From the NCBI GenBank assembly GCA_963995525.1, contig OZ023217.1, positions 22,313,512 through 22,377,511 of the forward strand: 64,000 nucleotides of DNA. Direction: 5' to 3'. Shown in pieces: positions 1 to 14,600 of this stretch (its first letter is position 1; each line of letters begins with the position of its first letter). The notes under the pieces were generated by a model. It was not told where the DNA came from and ran no database searches. It was given only the letters and a program-made list of their open reading frames with translations. A program made the translations under genes and the position numbers. This DNA is from Escarpia spicata. Lineage: Eukaryota > Annelida > Polychaeta > Sabellida > Siboglinidae.

Positions 1-3000
1 CCACCCGGTATTTGTATATATATATATATAATTTTGCTTGTAATCAATCAGTACAGCGTACAGCTATTTTACATAATTGCACCAAGCTGCAGTTTTGCCA
101 TATACCTGGCATATATATATATATTATGTTTTTCTTCATCATATATTTGTATTGCATGCCTTTTGGCAGTGCGTGGTCTAGCAACTGCTATCTATATCTG
201 CATAGTGTCTGTAATATGACACTGTTTATGAGCAGTACAATTTATTTGACTAGTGTTTGTACAAGTGATACTGCATATCAGTGCAAGATTCCTGTTTAGT
301 GGGCTCCTTTCTCCATCCACTACTGTAAATTCCACGGACCTTATGCCAAACACATTGGCAACATTCACACTACTAGTACAGCGTGGTGTTCTCATCTGCC
401 ATTGATGAAGGTTTCAATTAAGAGTGGCAGATTCGTTGCGGAAATAGTCTTGGCATCATTGCACGTGGTGAGAAATGAAGATGTGTACAGACATTGTGGT
501 CTGCTATCTGTTTCTGTAGCTTTATTATTATCTTTGCTAAGATATTTAATTACATACTGTTCAAATGTTAGCTTTTTATGTAAAACGCATGGAGCTTTTA
601 AGGAAACTGATGTGTATTTAATTAATAATAATGGAATGACTTCTTTAGTGCCAATATCCTTAGAAAATCTGAGCTCAGTGGCGCAACAAATCCAAAGGAT
701 TGAATGTTCTCATAGTCATGTACAGAGCAAAAGAAGCTAATGAGGATATGCAGTATTAAAAAGATAGGTTTTTAGATCACGGCGAAATGAAACTACTTCT
801 TACTGACCAATTACCAATAGGGAGTAAGTTCCACAAAGTCGGTGCAGCAACTACAAAGGCTCAAGATCCAGCATTCGTCTTAACTATGGGAATACAAAAA
901 TTTGTTCTGTTGACCAAAGCTGTTTAGGTTTCTTTGCTGGAGTAAGCAAAGAATTAAATTATTACTTGTGAAAATTATATTCACTATGTTGGGATACCAA
1001 ATTAATATAAATATTCATAAATTGTATACGTTTTTATTAACATCAATGCTTCAGTAACCATCAAAATGTTGAAGCAGCTCACTTTAAATGTAATTAAATT
1101 CTATATTAATAAATTGTTTAGTATAATTATTATAGTTACTATTTAGTATGCAATGTTTTTTTATAGGCACAGGCTTTTTACAGGCTTTTATATTGCTCCC
1201 AGTACTTAGTTTACATTCTGAATGTAACATATTTTAAAATTATCACTCTTACATCATCTGGGAATTAACGAGAATGGACTGAAGCCTCATTGTGGTTTGA
1301 CCTAAGCTACCTGTATGCACTGGCCCTTGCAGAGGAAGACATCTAGTGCGCACTTGTCAGAGCAGGGCGTTGACAGTCCGAATCCCACCACTAAAACAGA
1401 TCAGGTATATCTGATGTCAGTGAGAACGGAAACTTGTTGCCGTGGAAACGCTTGTCAGTGCACTCTTCCCTCATTCATCCTAGAACCTATGTTTAGCCAC
1501 CTACCTAGAGGTTTGTGCATTTAGAAATGAAAGGTCACTTCCTGGCGTGGCAGAGTTATGGCATTGTGGGAGTATAATATGCCACATGGGAAGAAACAGG
1601 GCTGGCTCCCTTGGGAATATGAGGAGTGCTTATACAATATATGGGACAACTACCTGGGGGGTGCTCTCATAAGCCTGAATGATGCCTGAACGATATATGT
1701 CTACCAGTTTTAATCTCAGCTGATAATTGTTATTAGTTTGCTTTAATTAATTCCATGGACGTTTATTCTAATTTATTATCTTACTATTTTAATCCCACTT
1801 CATACTTATAATTTTATGACTGTGTAACGAATTGTTAATTTTTTTATTCCATATAACAATTATATATACGCTTTATGTCTAATGCCCTTATATTTAAATT
1901 TCATTTTAACAGTTTAATTCGATGTACAATTCTTAGTTGTATTGTTCGTGAATTAATTAACTTACTATTTTATGATCTGCATGTTTAGTGGAATTATTAT
2001 TTTATTGTAAAGCACCATTGAGCACTATGTGATTATGGCACTGTCTGAATATCGCATTTTATTATTATAATTAAGCAGAGTAAAAAAACATAGTGGTTTG
2101 TATTGGTTCAAACTGATTGGTGGATTGTTTGGTGTTTGTGGGAGTTTTTAAGCGGCCCAAGATGGCTTTATAAAAATTCCACAGTTAGTATAACCTCCAG
2201 ATTCAACTGACGTGACACGGTTGCCAAGATATATCCCACCACACTGCTCGGTTATGATATAAGGGTGACTGTGGATTAATGTATGTTCCACTCAATATCA
2301 AGGTTTTCACAGATCAGCTTGATGTAAGTTTTCTTCTGTTTTCCTCTGGTTTTCTTGTCATGTGTAGGTAGTAGGTAGGTACAGTCACTACAGTGTATGC
2401 ACAAGATGAGTATTGACACTGGTTCTTCTGTATTGTGACAGCAATGGCCAGCTAGTTGTTCTTGTAGGCACCTCTTGTTTGTGAGTTTGTCTAAATCCTT
2501 GGGAAGTTCTTTGTCAGCCTATTTAGGCTGTTGCTTCAGTGGACATTTAGACACTTCTTTAGCATTCTGGTGTAGCTCCATCGAGCTTTACAGTTCATTT
2601 TTGAGGGATCAGGTATCAACTCCCTACAGCAATATACTTTCAACTGAATAAGTACTTTTGGTCCATTGTTATCATAACATAGAGGACATTTTGTCTTATT
2701 TAGACCTCCCAAATGTTGTATTAAACCATAATTAGGTAAATATAATCAGAATCATCAGATTGTTATTTGTTTACGAATATCGACCTTGCCGAGTGGAGAT
2801 TCCCTCACAGTTGCTGACATTTTACAGTATCCATGGACAAAGTTTATTGGGGTCAGATGTTCACGGGAACATATGATGGATATATATCATTAACATTCAT
2901 AAAATGATGTCACCGTTTGCATGGAACAACCTGGTGAGATCCTCCCACCATGCTGCAGGAGAGTATTTTCATGAGACAGTTGGCAGGGACTCCTCGTCTT

Positions 3001-4290
3001 ACAATAATCTAGCTTAATTAAATGTCTGTATGTATGTTAACGTTTTCCTCTTAGATGGGTTGAATGTCAAAACGCGCCAAACTTTCCGGGATTTTATATA
3101 TGACCCAGGAGTTGGACGTAAGACCTATTTTTTTCTTTAAAATACCCCATAATTATAAAGATTCTCACCTTTTATGGGATAAATCACGGGTAAAATATAC
3201 TTAGGAAAAATTGCCCCTGCATCATAGACTTGGCAACATGAAGTAAATGCTGACACAATAACACTTATGTCTACCCTCGTGCCAATAACATAGCAATACA
3301 AATGTAATTTATTATTTCACAATTCTACACTAATACTAGGGCCTATCAATTGATGTGAACTTCACATTCTCTCTGGCCTTTGTCATTTTAAACATACAAT
3401 CAGTATCAGCGAGCACGTTCTGGTGTTTATGTATCGATGCTGTGTCTTTTTAAATTTTGGTAAATATAGCTATCACGACTCAACTACCAAGGCATCCCAT
3501 CAGGTGGTGGGCATTTTTGCTAGTCTTCATAATATATGTAAGGCAATCAAAACTTGATGTTCCCATTTCAAGCATAACAAAATATCTTGTGAAAATAATG
3601 CCAAAACTCTTAAAGCTGAGTGACCAAACTCGTAGTACATAATGACCTTAATGTTCCTCAGATGTTGTTTTCAGTATCTAGGGGCTTATTTTATCCTTCG
3701 AGCCATTCATTCAGTCTATATCTGTAGACCATAAGTCAACAATCACAGAGGAGACCACTAGAAATACATGTGTAATTGGCAGGCAGGGAGTGAAGGTGAT
3801 AGATAGGGGACAGCAGAAAGGATGAATGATAAAGCAGGTCATGTTGATAAGGGAGGGGGCAGTAACACACCTGTTGTGAACTGAGACATGAGTGGTTCCA
3901 GGTGTCACTGCCTGCTTGGCTAGCCACCTGGTGAGCAGAATCAGAACTGATTGCATGATTGATGCCGATAGACCATTGTTGAAATTTTGAAATAACTGAG
4001 TAAAATAATCGTATTGTAAGACAATTCCAGTAGGAGTCCTTTCCCCTATTTCTTTTGTCTCCTTGAAGAATGACAGTAGCAAAGAGTTTGAACAGACAGA
4101 GGATGAATGACCTGAAGGAAGAGATCAGTTTACTTTAACATGGAAGATTATTAAGAAGCCAATTAATATAAGATAAGAATGTAGATGGACAGTCTAGCAA
4201 AGAGAGCAGAGATACACAGAAACAACAAGGATGCAAGGGAAGGAAGACCACAACTGAGATGGGAGGATTGCATGAAGAAGGATTTGAGAC
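1..4290. other. Intergenic AT-rich DNA, no gene recognised
   Basis: Short TA microsatellites lie near the left end (about 15-130). The open frames here are short and match no family I know. A B-box-like string (GTCCGAATCCC) near 1376 hints at a decayed SINE, but I see no A box in good register. Confidence 0.5.
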
Positions 4291-4310
4291 AGGGGGAGGG
4301 GGCTGCTGAA

Positions 4311-4816
4311 AGGGAACCACGAGGAAGTACAGTACAGGAGCTAAACTTGACCCCTGTATGAAGGAACCACAAGGAAATACATTACAGGAGCTAGACCTGA
4401 CCCCTGTATGAGGGAACCACAAGGAAGTACAGTACAGGAGCTAGACCTGACCCCTGTATGAGGGAACCACAAGGAAGTACAGTACAGGAGCTAGACCTGA
4501 CCCCTGTACCAGGGAACCACAAGGAAGTACAGTACAGGAGCTAGACCTGACCCCTGTACCAGGGAACCACGAGGAAGTACAGTACAGGAGCTAGACTTGA
4601 CCCCTGTATGAAGGAACCACAAGGAAATACAGTACAGGAGCTAGACCTGACCCCTGTATGAGGGAACCACAAGGAAATACAGCACAGGAGCTAGACCTGA
4701 CCCCTGTATGAAGGAACCACAAGGAAGTACAGTACAGGAGCTAGACCTGACCCCTGTATGAGGGAACCACAAGGAAGTACAGTACAGGAGCTAGACCTGA
4801 CCCCTGTACCAGGGAA
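4311..4816. repeat. 50-bp minisatellite, about 10 copies
   Basis: A 50-bp unit beginning AGGGAACCACAAGGAAGTAC and ending CCCCTGTATG or CCCCTGTACC repeats head to tail from 4311 to about 4810. Copies differ at a few fixed sites (ATG/ACC end, G/A in GAAGTAC or GAAATAC). The ATG/ACC variants are grouped, which suggests expansion of blocks of units. There are no spacers, so it is not a CRISPR array. Confidence 0.93.
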
Positions 4817-4819
4817 GAG

Positions 4820-6690
4820 CAAAATTGTGATTATGAGCTCATAGGAATGTTAGTGATATCAAAAAGTATCATGGTGCCATGCATTAAACACCTTAAAACA
4901 ACATGTGAATCAACAAAATATAAACAATATTATTTTGGCTATGATAAAAATACAATGTTGATATCAAGAAAGAGCCATGAGAAATGACAATCCTAACCAG
5001 GCAATCTCTGCCACCCACTAATGCCAACAGGGGGCAGTTAGATGCAGTCGCTTCATCTACTTCCCAGAATGCACCTGCAACCTGGTAGGGAGAGATAATC
5101 TGCAACAGAATGTGGCCATGTACTGTTTATCCTAGACAGATTATCCATTGCCCAAATTGTTATGTCTGCTGTGGTTAACTGTAATCACAACTGCATTCTG
5201 GGTAACAGTCGCTCATTTTGGAGGCAGCCTGTGAAACTAATTGACAGGTAATATTGAGTTTCCTTTGATATTTTCCCAAAAGAAGTTTGAACTTTGCTTG
5301 TTAGTACAACTGTTTATGTGTTACTGTAGATGTATGGGAATTAAAACGATGTGAAAACAGATCTGTAGGGTGATAAATTCATGCATTCAATGAACTCTCT
5401 CTAGACGTAACTAAAGACCTTTGAAATAGCAACCATACCTAAAGATCTTTGAAGTACTAAGTAGTAACGTTGGCCGGATTAGTGAGCTAATAACTGCCAT
5501 GTGCTTCATTTGGAATCATAGGCTGGGGGGCTCATTTCAAGGAAACACAAAATACACAGGTTTAGATCTCCATAGTGAAACAAGTGACATTATTTGCTTG
5601 TGTTGAATTTAAACACGTGTGTGTGTGCACATCTGTCATATAAACAAATTGGAGTGTTCATACATACACACACGTGCACGCGTGTGCACGCATGTGGAGT
5701 TTGTGCTGTGTGCGTGCCTTTGCAAATATCGTATATATCTCACTCAGTATCTCGGAGTAACAAACAAGAGAATGTAATAGAATGCATGCAGTAAAACAAG
5801 AACAATAAATCTAGCTATAAATAAAAAGTCAGTAATCACATTTATAATCCTCAACTCCTGCATAGTTGTGCCGCAATTAAGAATATAAAAACTTGTATAT
5901 TATTATACACATTTTGAATATTTCTAGCTTGATATGTGATGAGATTGTTATTTAAACATGTTACATGCATGTCGGCCTCTCTATCCCCACATGTACAAAT
6001 TGGCAACAGGCACATAGTGACAAAACAAATAAGAATAGTTACTATTTTTGAGTTTCCCTCCGGAGGCTAGAGGAAGGGGAGAGAGAAGATCTTATAGCCC
6101 AGGTGCTGTAGGGAATAATGTTGGCGCAGGCGTAACTGATGACTCAACCTCTGGCTGGCCCATCTATTAATAGAGTGAGAGAGAGATAACTAGCACCAAC
6201 ATTCAACAGCAGACTAATTCTTGTGCTGTTTTCAGCCTTTGTCTTGTTCTACAACGGGTTACTGGAGTTTTATGATAAAGGCTAGAACGTGACGTGTTAG
6301 CTGACCCTGATTTCTTCAGCATTGTTTTTGGACATGGAAAAGATATTGTTTTTTTAGGAAATAAAGTTGTTGAAAAATAGTCAATATTGGGGGTAAGAAA
6401 TGTGGCATGATTTAGCCAATGGCTGGTTACAAGATTTCCTGAGAACAAGGATTGGTGTACAACTTGTTTGAAACAGCAACAACATCTGCTCATTTACAAC
6501 TTAACTCAGTCAGTCTTAACTCTAACTGTCTTATCTCAAGTAAAAACACATACCAGTACACCTGGATCTGAGCAATATCTACCATTGTACAGGGATGTCT
6601 GCTTTTAGATGTTAAACAATCCCAATAGTTTATCGCACCATTTTCGTATTACCTACTAGTTTACTTTTATATAGTGTAATTTAATTTATG
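4820..6690. other. Intergenic, nothing recognised
   Basis: AT-rich unique sequence with a short CA/GT-rich patch near 5620-5710. I see no exon with consistent splice sites. Confidence 0.5.
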
Positions 6691-6699
6691 ACAGCTGTT

Positions 6700-6912
6700 A
6701 GAATTTGAATCCCGTTGCTGCTGCTTCAAACCTTGGCCAAGTTCATCCTCTCTACGTTGCTCCAGTTCACTCAGCTATATGAATGAGTACCTGGCTATAG
6801 ACAGTGGTTGTTATTCCCAGAGAAGTCAAGATGGCGTTCAAGTGATCAGGTCTGTCATGGAATGAAGTGTAAAGCACTCTGAGCAATCCTAAGACCTTGA
6901 TAAAGGTATATA
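6700..6912 (+). mobile_element. tRNA-derived SINE, 5'-truncated copy
   Basis: This matches the body of the full copy at 63341-63660: the B-box-like GAATTTGAATCCCG, then AGTTCACTCAGCTATATGAATGAGTACCTGGC, the CCCAGAGAAGTC block and the GTGTAAAGCACTCTGAGCA block. The copy runs directly into TA microsatellites at about 6905. Confidence 0.8.
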
Positions 6913-6924
6913 TATATATATACA

Positions 6925-6962
<38 letters not shown>

Positions 6963-6984
6963 ATATAGAAGAATTTACCTTTAG

Positions 6985-7016
<32 letters not shown>
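6905..7016. repeat. (TA)n microsatellites
   Basis: Three TA runs are separated by short unique sequence, attached to the 3' end of the SINE copy. The open frame across them on the minus strand is an artefact of the repeat. Confidence 0.9.
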
Positions 7017-7019
<3 letters not shown>

Positions 7020-7029
7020 GGATTTCGGG

Positions 7030-8478
7030 ACAAAATGCAATATCAATTTTCTTCGTTTTGCAAAAAAGTCACTTGTGCTACATCGTCAAAGTTTAAATAA
7101 CAACTTAACAACAGCAAATTAAGTTGATATGTATTTAGAATCCAAAATCACAGAAAATGGTAGCAAACTCTGAAATATTTGTTGCACATTTGTTACGTAA
7201 AATGTGATTTTAAATTATTTTGTTATCAAAACGGTGTATATTTATATAGCATGTGCCGTTACTCCGCATAGCTGCACGTGGGGCGCGGCAGTGCTGATTG
7301 GCTGAACATGTATATATCACGTTTTTATCAAAAAAGACGGATGGCGCTTATCATGTTTTGAAAACAAACGATCTTTTTGCACGTCGTTTCATGTGGATTT
7401 ATTGCATTTTTGCATCAGTTAGATAGTATCCTAGCTCAACGGTTGTTTAAAGAAATGTTTAGTCCTGGTTTGGGTAGAATTTCAAAAATGGCATTTATCG
7501 CATTTTGCCCTGAATCCTTTCATATATATATGTGCACGATTTCAGTACTGGGTAATAAAAGAGGACATCAGGATCACTAAAGATAAGTGCAAGACACACA
7601 CAATATGTTTCTCAGTAAAGCTTGTAGCCTAAAACCTATGTCCTCTTAATGATTCCATAAGAGTTTTCACTTGTTTGTTTAAACTGTGTTTCGCTTTAGG
7701 ATCACATAAGTTACATGATATACAATAAGCATCACTTACTTAGTGCTAAAATTACTTGTGCTGATGAAATTTATTTTTGTGTGTGTCGACTTCGAGCACA
7801 GTTTAATGTTGTATGGAAACACAACTGGAAAAAGTTTTTTAGTAAGGATAAGGAAAGATTGGTGGAGACTGTAACTTATGCAAAGTTCTGTAACTTACGG
7901 AAACTAGCAATTATCCATACCATAGACCCAAAAAAATTCTAGTTCCTACTGTTTCCACTTCTCATGTTTGTAACTTCCTTATTAAGTATCAACATGACCA
8001 TAGGCAGTAGAGTTATATTGTGTTGTGTGTGCTTAAGTTACACAGAAACTGTAAAAAAGTTGCCCAATATTGAAGATGTGCACATATAGACAGGCACTTT
8101 TTTAGAATTTATTGTAGTAGAAATAATTTTTTTGCAGTCTTGAATTTATCCAAAGTGTGCATTTTAGCATTTATTTAATTAATACTAATCCATTTGACTT
8201 GTTTCACTACCAGTTGTTCCAATGATGTCATTAATGTGGGCCCCAAGACTTGGAACTATTAGTTAATCTGGTAGCCAGGTGGCCCCCTCTAATTTCCAAC
8301 CGTCTTAATAGTTGCAATTACCCATCTTGGTCAGTCATCTGACAGTCTTGAAGATAGGCAGACAGGTCTGCCTCTAAGCCCCAGATTTATGTCCATATAC
8401 ATGCATAAATAGATCTATATTTGCGTTGTTCCAGTACTCAGCCCTCCCTCCACGGTGTGGTGTGTGAGTGTGTGAAGA
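7030..8478. promoter_or_regulatory. Upstream region of the J-domain gene
   Basis: No coding sequence is evident. The last 100 nt before the ATG at 8479 include pyrimidine-AG strings (GTTCCAG, TACTCAG), so a 5' noncoding exon spliced to this point is possible. No convincing TATA box or initiator could be assigned. Confidence 0.3.
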
Positions 8479-8653
8479 ATGACGATGCGGGACCACTACG
8501 AGGTGCTGGGGCTGGTGGGGAAGACATCGACAGAGGAGGACATCAAGAAGGCCTACCGCTCCCTTGCCAAGAAACTCCACCCCGACAAGAACAAGGCAGC
8601 GGATGCGGAGGATAAATTCAAGGAGCTTGCTGCTGCTTATGAGGTCCTTAAAG
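8479..8653 (+). CDS. J-protein exon 1 (J domain helices I-III, HPD)
   Basis: The exon encodes [24 protein letters not shown] and the start of helix III-IV (AAAYEVLK). It ends at AAAG|GTAAAT in phase 1. The donor region is copied seven more times in the following intron. Confidence 0.92.
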
Positions 8654-11600
8654 GTAAATCTGGGAGCTCGCCGCCGCTTACATTTACAAGGTCCATAAAG
8701 GTAAATCTGGGAGCTCGCTGCCACTTACAAGGTCCTTATAGGTCAATCTGGGAGCTCACCACTGCTTACAAGGTCCTTAAAGGTAAATCTGGGAGGTCGC
8801 CGCCGCTTACATTTACAAGGTCCATAAAGGTAAATCTGGGAGCTCGCTGCCGCTTTCAAGGTCCTTAAAGATAAATCTGTGAGCTCACCGCTGCTTACAA
8901 GTTCCTTATAGGTCAATCTGGGAGCTCACCACTGCTTACAAGGTCCTTAAAGGTAAATCTGGGAGCTTGCCGCCGCTTCCAAGGTCCTTAATTGTTGTTA
9001 AGAGAACTTGTAAGTGGGACTAGAACGGTTGGCAAAGAAAGCAGTGCTTGGAGAATGGAAGGGAAAAGGAGGTGAGGACAACCTGGACTGAGGCTTATGT
9101 AAAGAGAGATTTTGAGGGATTGTGAAAGGAGTGGGGAATGAGATCGACATGTAGAGGTGAGTGTGGATGATTGCAATGCAAGATCAGTAACAGGGAAGAA
9201 ACAAAAAGAACGTTGGAATCTAGGATCAGTATCAAGGCCCGCCTCACCTCTGATACTAGGCTGGGAAACAATGGGAGTACGACTCAAAATTACTAATATG
9301 ATATAAATGCTTAAAATATTGGGAAGTTTCCATTCATTTGAGTTCATAAATAAAGTTCAGTGCTTTTTTTGGTAAGAAAAGCAGAACTTCAGAAAATGTA
9401 TACATTACCAACAAGCGGTCCAAAGTATGTGACCAATGGTATCTTGAGTCTTGAGACAGATATCAAAAGGAATATACAAAACTCCTGGTCTGATAAGGAT
9501 TGTTTAACTGCAGTCATATGACATGTTTCAGATACAGACAAGCGGCGGGTGTATGACATGCAGAAGGCCGGTGACGAGGAGACAGCCAAGAGAAAACAAG
9601 AACAACGCAACACCGCCAACACAGCCTCAACCTCACGACACACTGAGAAAACCAGCCAATCAAATGGATACACCTTCTCTTTCAAACAGACCGCGCCCCC
9701 GAAGTTCAGTGCAAGCGACCGTAGCTATTCATTCACTGGATCCAACGGCACACGATTCACGTTCCGCCCGGCCGACTTTGACACTCCCAAAGGCACGCAT
9801 TTCACGTTCCGCACGGCTGACTTTGACGACACCGACGATTTGCCAAAACGGACAACGAGCAAAACAAAGATGCCAAAAGTGTCGCCAAAAGTGTCGTACA
9901 CGCACGTGAAACCTCAGTGGAAGAATCAATGGAATGACGATGATGATGACGACGACTTCTTCCCGTTCATGCATAGAGATCCATTCTTCAAGGATCCGTT
10001 CCAAGACCTTCACTCTGTGTTCACCACCATAGCTGACCACTTTCTCATTGACTCTCCCTTTGACTTCGGCGGACCCAGTCAGCCTAAAGACAGACACAAT
10101 CTGGGGTTGGAGTTCAGAGGTCAGCCGCGGTCGAAACCGAAGAAGCCAGATATGGCGGACGATATGTATGACTGGTCAAAGCCAATGTTTCGCCCTAGGA
10201 AGAAGGAGTTTATCTTTGATGACGACGATGAAGATGACGGAAACAGTAAGTGACACACTCACTCAGTGCTTCTATCTGAAGTACCACACTACTTATGACA
10301 GTGATCAACGCCTGCCTGTGTGTTAAGTCCATCTGCATAAAATCACAGGTTTTCCATCTCTCTAAATCATGTTGATAACTTGCCCTTCCCACATTAATGC
10401 AGACTCTAGCACTAGCTCTTAGGAATACAACTGTTATTTAGATATTGTTCTTTACAATGTTAACATATTATATTTAATTCCTAGTTTGGACATGTACCTC
10501 AAGATTCGTATCATAATATTACAGCACAACTGATTCTGTATCTAAAATAGGATAATGTGGGACAATGTAATTTCTTTAAATAGAATCTGTTAAATACTTT
10601 TACCTTATAACTATAAAAATACCTGATGTTATATGCTGTTTCAAGTTTACATGACCTCCTAATTTTATGTAATATTTTATAGTTGTGCAATACACAGATA
10701 ATGAATGGTTATTATCTTATGGATTTGAATAATGGTTGTATATAATGTTTTACACCATACAATATGGCCTCTAAATATTTTCTTGTTTAGCAATTGTTTT
10801 GGATAAAAAAGCATGCTGTTTTCGCCTGTTTTAGATGAGATAAGAAGTATTCGGATACGCTGCACCTACTGCGGACGGATGTTTGAGCCAACAGTCTGGG
10901 TTTGTGGCAGAGTTCTTTTGATTCAACCCACATCTTTCTTGGTCCCATATATGTCAGTCCCAGCCCAGGGACATTGGCTAAATGAAGGGAGAAACACACT
11001 TTAAAAAGATAAATCAGGGATGTTTTTTCCCCTATGTATGTAATCTCTTGAAATTATGTGATTCATATTAGGTTTTGATTGGTTGGTTAAACTGTTAAAT
11101 CAATATCAATTGAACAGATATTTGTAATATAGGTAAAGTCTGATCTATTATCAAAATGGAGTGATTGGTATTCACAAAGAAGCAGCCAATTAAATTAGGA
11201 TATTTCATTTATCTGACTCAGCATATAAAACGTAACATTCTCTGTCCAGGAATAAAAATTGAGAAACTAAAATGTGTTTCATGAATAAAGTGATGCAGTG
11301 GTTTCTTGGAATGTGATATTAGTTTCTTGAGAGGTAATTGTAAAATATTTTTGTTGTATTTGAAAATGAAAAGGAATCAGATGTATTTGTAAGTAACTCC
11401 TCCCTGGGTCAGGTGCCATGCAATGCATTGTGGGATTGGAAATAAAATGAAATGTTCTGCTTATAATGTCTTGATTGAACAAGATTGCCTCCCCGAACAA
11501 AAAAACCGAGTTGGCAAGTGGGCAAGGAAGCCATTGGCGTCCAACTTCTAGTCTTCAACTGGAGTCCAACTCCTTTTTGTTTATATAATCCACCCTTTTG

Positions 11601-14600
11601 TGATATAAATTTGTTAGGTTTGTTTTTAAATATTCGCGTTGTTAGCATACTCACTCACTTACTCATCCCTTGAATCGTCCGATCATAGGGGTGCGTGTTC
11701 AAAGGCTTCAACAGCGATCTTCTTCCATCTGGGTAACTCCCTTGGGTGTACACCCGTCCACTCTCGGATGTTGTCCTGTCTTCCTCATTTTCTGCCACCT
11801 TTGACCATGCCTTGTACAATGTCTTTGGCAAGTGTATTGTGCCTGGTGGTATGGCGAAACCATTGCGGTTTACCGCACTTCGCTGTAGTCAGAAGGGGTT
11901 CTAGGGGGTCCTGCTGCTTCAGTGACCACATGCCTAACTGCCATATTTGTGACATACTAGCATTCGCAGTCAGAAAATAATTTCTTCCATTCGTTTATAG
12001 AACTGAAACTTGTATACCATCTGCTATGCTTTATTTGACCTGAGACTGTCTTTCCTAGAACCAACATGAAGAGGTATGTAAGAAGTTACACTCGGCCTGG
12101 GGTAAGAAACGAGACACCCCCCTACACAGTGATGCCCCTCTACGCAGTGACGGGGGGGTACGCAGGACGGCTGGCCGTGGCACCACCAGAACCAGCACTG
12201 CAGCAAGCAGCGCCGCACCGACAGACGTTCCCAGTGGTTAGTAATTTTCCTATTGTTGTACGCATTAAAAACCAGACTTTGGTTCAGTTCACTTTTGTCA
12301 ATTCCGGTTCAGTTCCAATTCATGTGTATTTACCAAGGATCAATTCAATTCGGTATACTCACAAAAAGGATCAATTCAAAATCAGTTCATTTTTATTCAA
12401 TACTAATTCAGGTAGCAATTCGGTAACATTAGCAGTTTTGTTGTGACTTACGACTAAATAAAGTTTAATACCAGTAATTTTAAAAGATGCATTACATATA
12501 AAATACGTAGAATCTGATGTACAACTTTCGACCAGAATGATAATTTTATGTATATTTTGTAGTTTATGTGTAAATTTATATAGAACAATTTGTGAATTCA
12601 TTTTCTGTTTTGATCAAATCATTCAGTTCATCTTACATTGCAGGATTCAATTCTAATTCAGTTCCAGTTCAGTCTAATTCATCTGTAAAAATAAGTGTTT
12701 TATGTTTAATATACTGTGTGTTTACTTTTATAGATAGTTGCCCACACAAGTAGATGCTTACATGCACACAATCATAATGAAAGTTCCATAGTGCTTAAAT
12801 TCCTGGGAACCAGAGTTAAAAATCAGAAGTGCAATAAGCCAGAATTGTTAAGAAAATCTTGAAGAGGAATGCACAAAAGTCATCACCAAAGCACGCTGAA
12901 TGTCCAACTGACTGACAACAACTGACTCGGTCAGTTGTGGTCAGACTGACTAACCGACTGATACTGACCAACTGATTTACCACGACTAACTGACTGACCG
13001 AGACTGAATCATTGACAGACTGACAACGACCGACAGAGACTGACGATCAGACTGACTGACCATGATTGATTGACCAACTGAGACTGATTGACTACAACTG
13101 ATCAACTGTCTGACCACGATTGACCAACCGAGACCAATCAACTGACCACACTAAACAAGACAGATGCAGTGTAATTACTACTGGTCAATGTGGAGATGAC
13201 GTCTGTCTCAGGGTTTACTCCGTGCAACTATTGTGGGGCGTTACTGCGAGCTGAGGATGCCAAGACACACATCCCACTGTGTCGGGAACGACAGAAGACA
13301 AAAGCGAAGGAGAGGACGCAGTACACAAGTAGTCGAGACAGTCCAACCTCATCCAAAGGCTACACATCTGCAGGCGTGCGTAACTTTTATTAAATCACTT
13401 TTATAACATTTATTGATCTATTCAATTTATTTCTTTATTTCCTATTATCTGTTGAAACTATGCACTGGCACTGTTGTAAAAATCATGGCTTTTTTTACTA
13501 ATCTCGTTATAAACTCATTTAACAAAATTGAACCTGGTTAACATCCATTAGTACAACAATGTAGTGCATTCATTTATGTCATGTTGTGGATTACTGAGAG
13601 ACACCAATTGACATTTCATGCGGGCAATTTTTTAAATGTTATTGCTGAATGTGTAACTTCATTCTTTGCAGTCTTAAGAAAAGCTGAAGAAAAATATTTT
13701 TGGGAGGCCGTATTCGTTGATGAGAATGTTTAATGACTCGGTTGTAACAGTTTAATAATGAAAACAGTTTCCAGTAGTGGAATTACAGCAACTTTTTCTT
13801 GCAGTGTATCTGGATGTTTATTAATTATATTGAAGTTTATGAGAAACCGCTGTATGATTGAAATGCTAGTAGAGAAGTTCATTCACTTTACCTTACTCCA
13901 GTTCACTCAGCTGTATGAATGAGTACCTGGCTATAGACTGGTGGATAATTGTGTACGAATAGTCTTTGCGCATTAATTGCAGCGTGGCTGAATGCTTCCC
14001 AGAGAAGTCGAGGTGGTGTTCGATTGAACAGGTCTGCCAGGGAGTAAAGTATAAAGCGCTTTAAGCAGTCCTAAGGCCTGGATACTGCACTATATAAGAA
14101 CTAACCTTTATTTTGTAGTGGGTGGTTGTTGCTTGTGAATTTTTCCGAGGGTTTCTTATAATTAATTGGGACGTTGTGGTTTCAGCACTCCAAGTACAGT
14201 GCAGGAATGGGTGGCCGGTCGCCATATGACGATGACTTTGAAGATATGTCTTCGACTTCCACTGGAGTGAATCACTCCTATACCCCCCGACACACCCCCA
14301 CGACCTACACAAGTCAGTACACGGGTAAGTCAACCCGGGGGAAGGAAGACCTCTCTCAAAGGAAAATAAATGACTGGAACAAATTATCTGATGATTGTGT
14401 CAATGCTATCAGTGTAGCTTGTGCCTCTGGATGGTAATCTTTTTAAATCTTGTTAAATAAAGCAAGTTTCTGTTAACAAATATAAAGGGTGAGGGAAACG
14501 TTTATTATAAGCTCATAACCCTGAGTTTGCTCGTTAACCCTTTAGGTCTCAAATCGGCCAAACCCGCCCGTAGATTGACACTTCAAGATAACCAAAATAA

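Noticed and set aside
402..740. 112-codon ORF near the left edge
   Set aside because: The hydrophobic and mixed composition matches no family, and no promoter or exon pattern supports it.
4311..4816. CRISPR-like regular repeat
   Set aside because: Units are directly adjacent with no unique spacers, and the DNA is animal. It is a minisatellite.
8654..8868. Extension of exon 1 as a 129-residue J-domain protein
   Set aside because: The first donor joins in phase to the exon 2 helix IV sequence, giving a normal J domain. The extension is repeat DNA, kept only as a possible splice variant.
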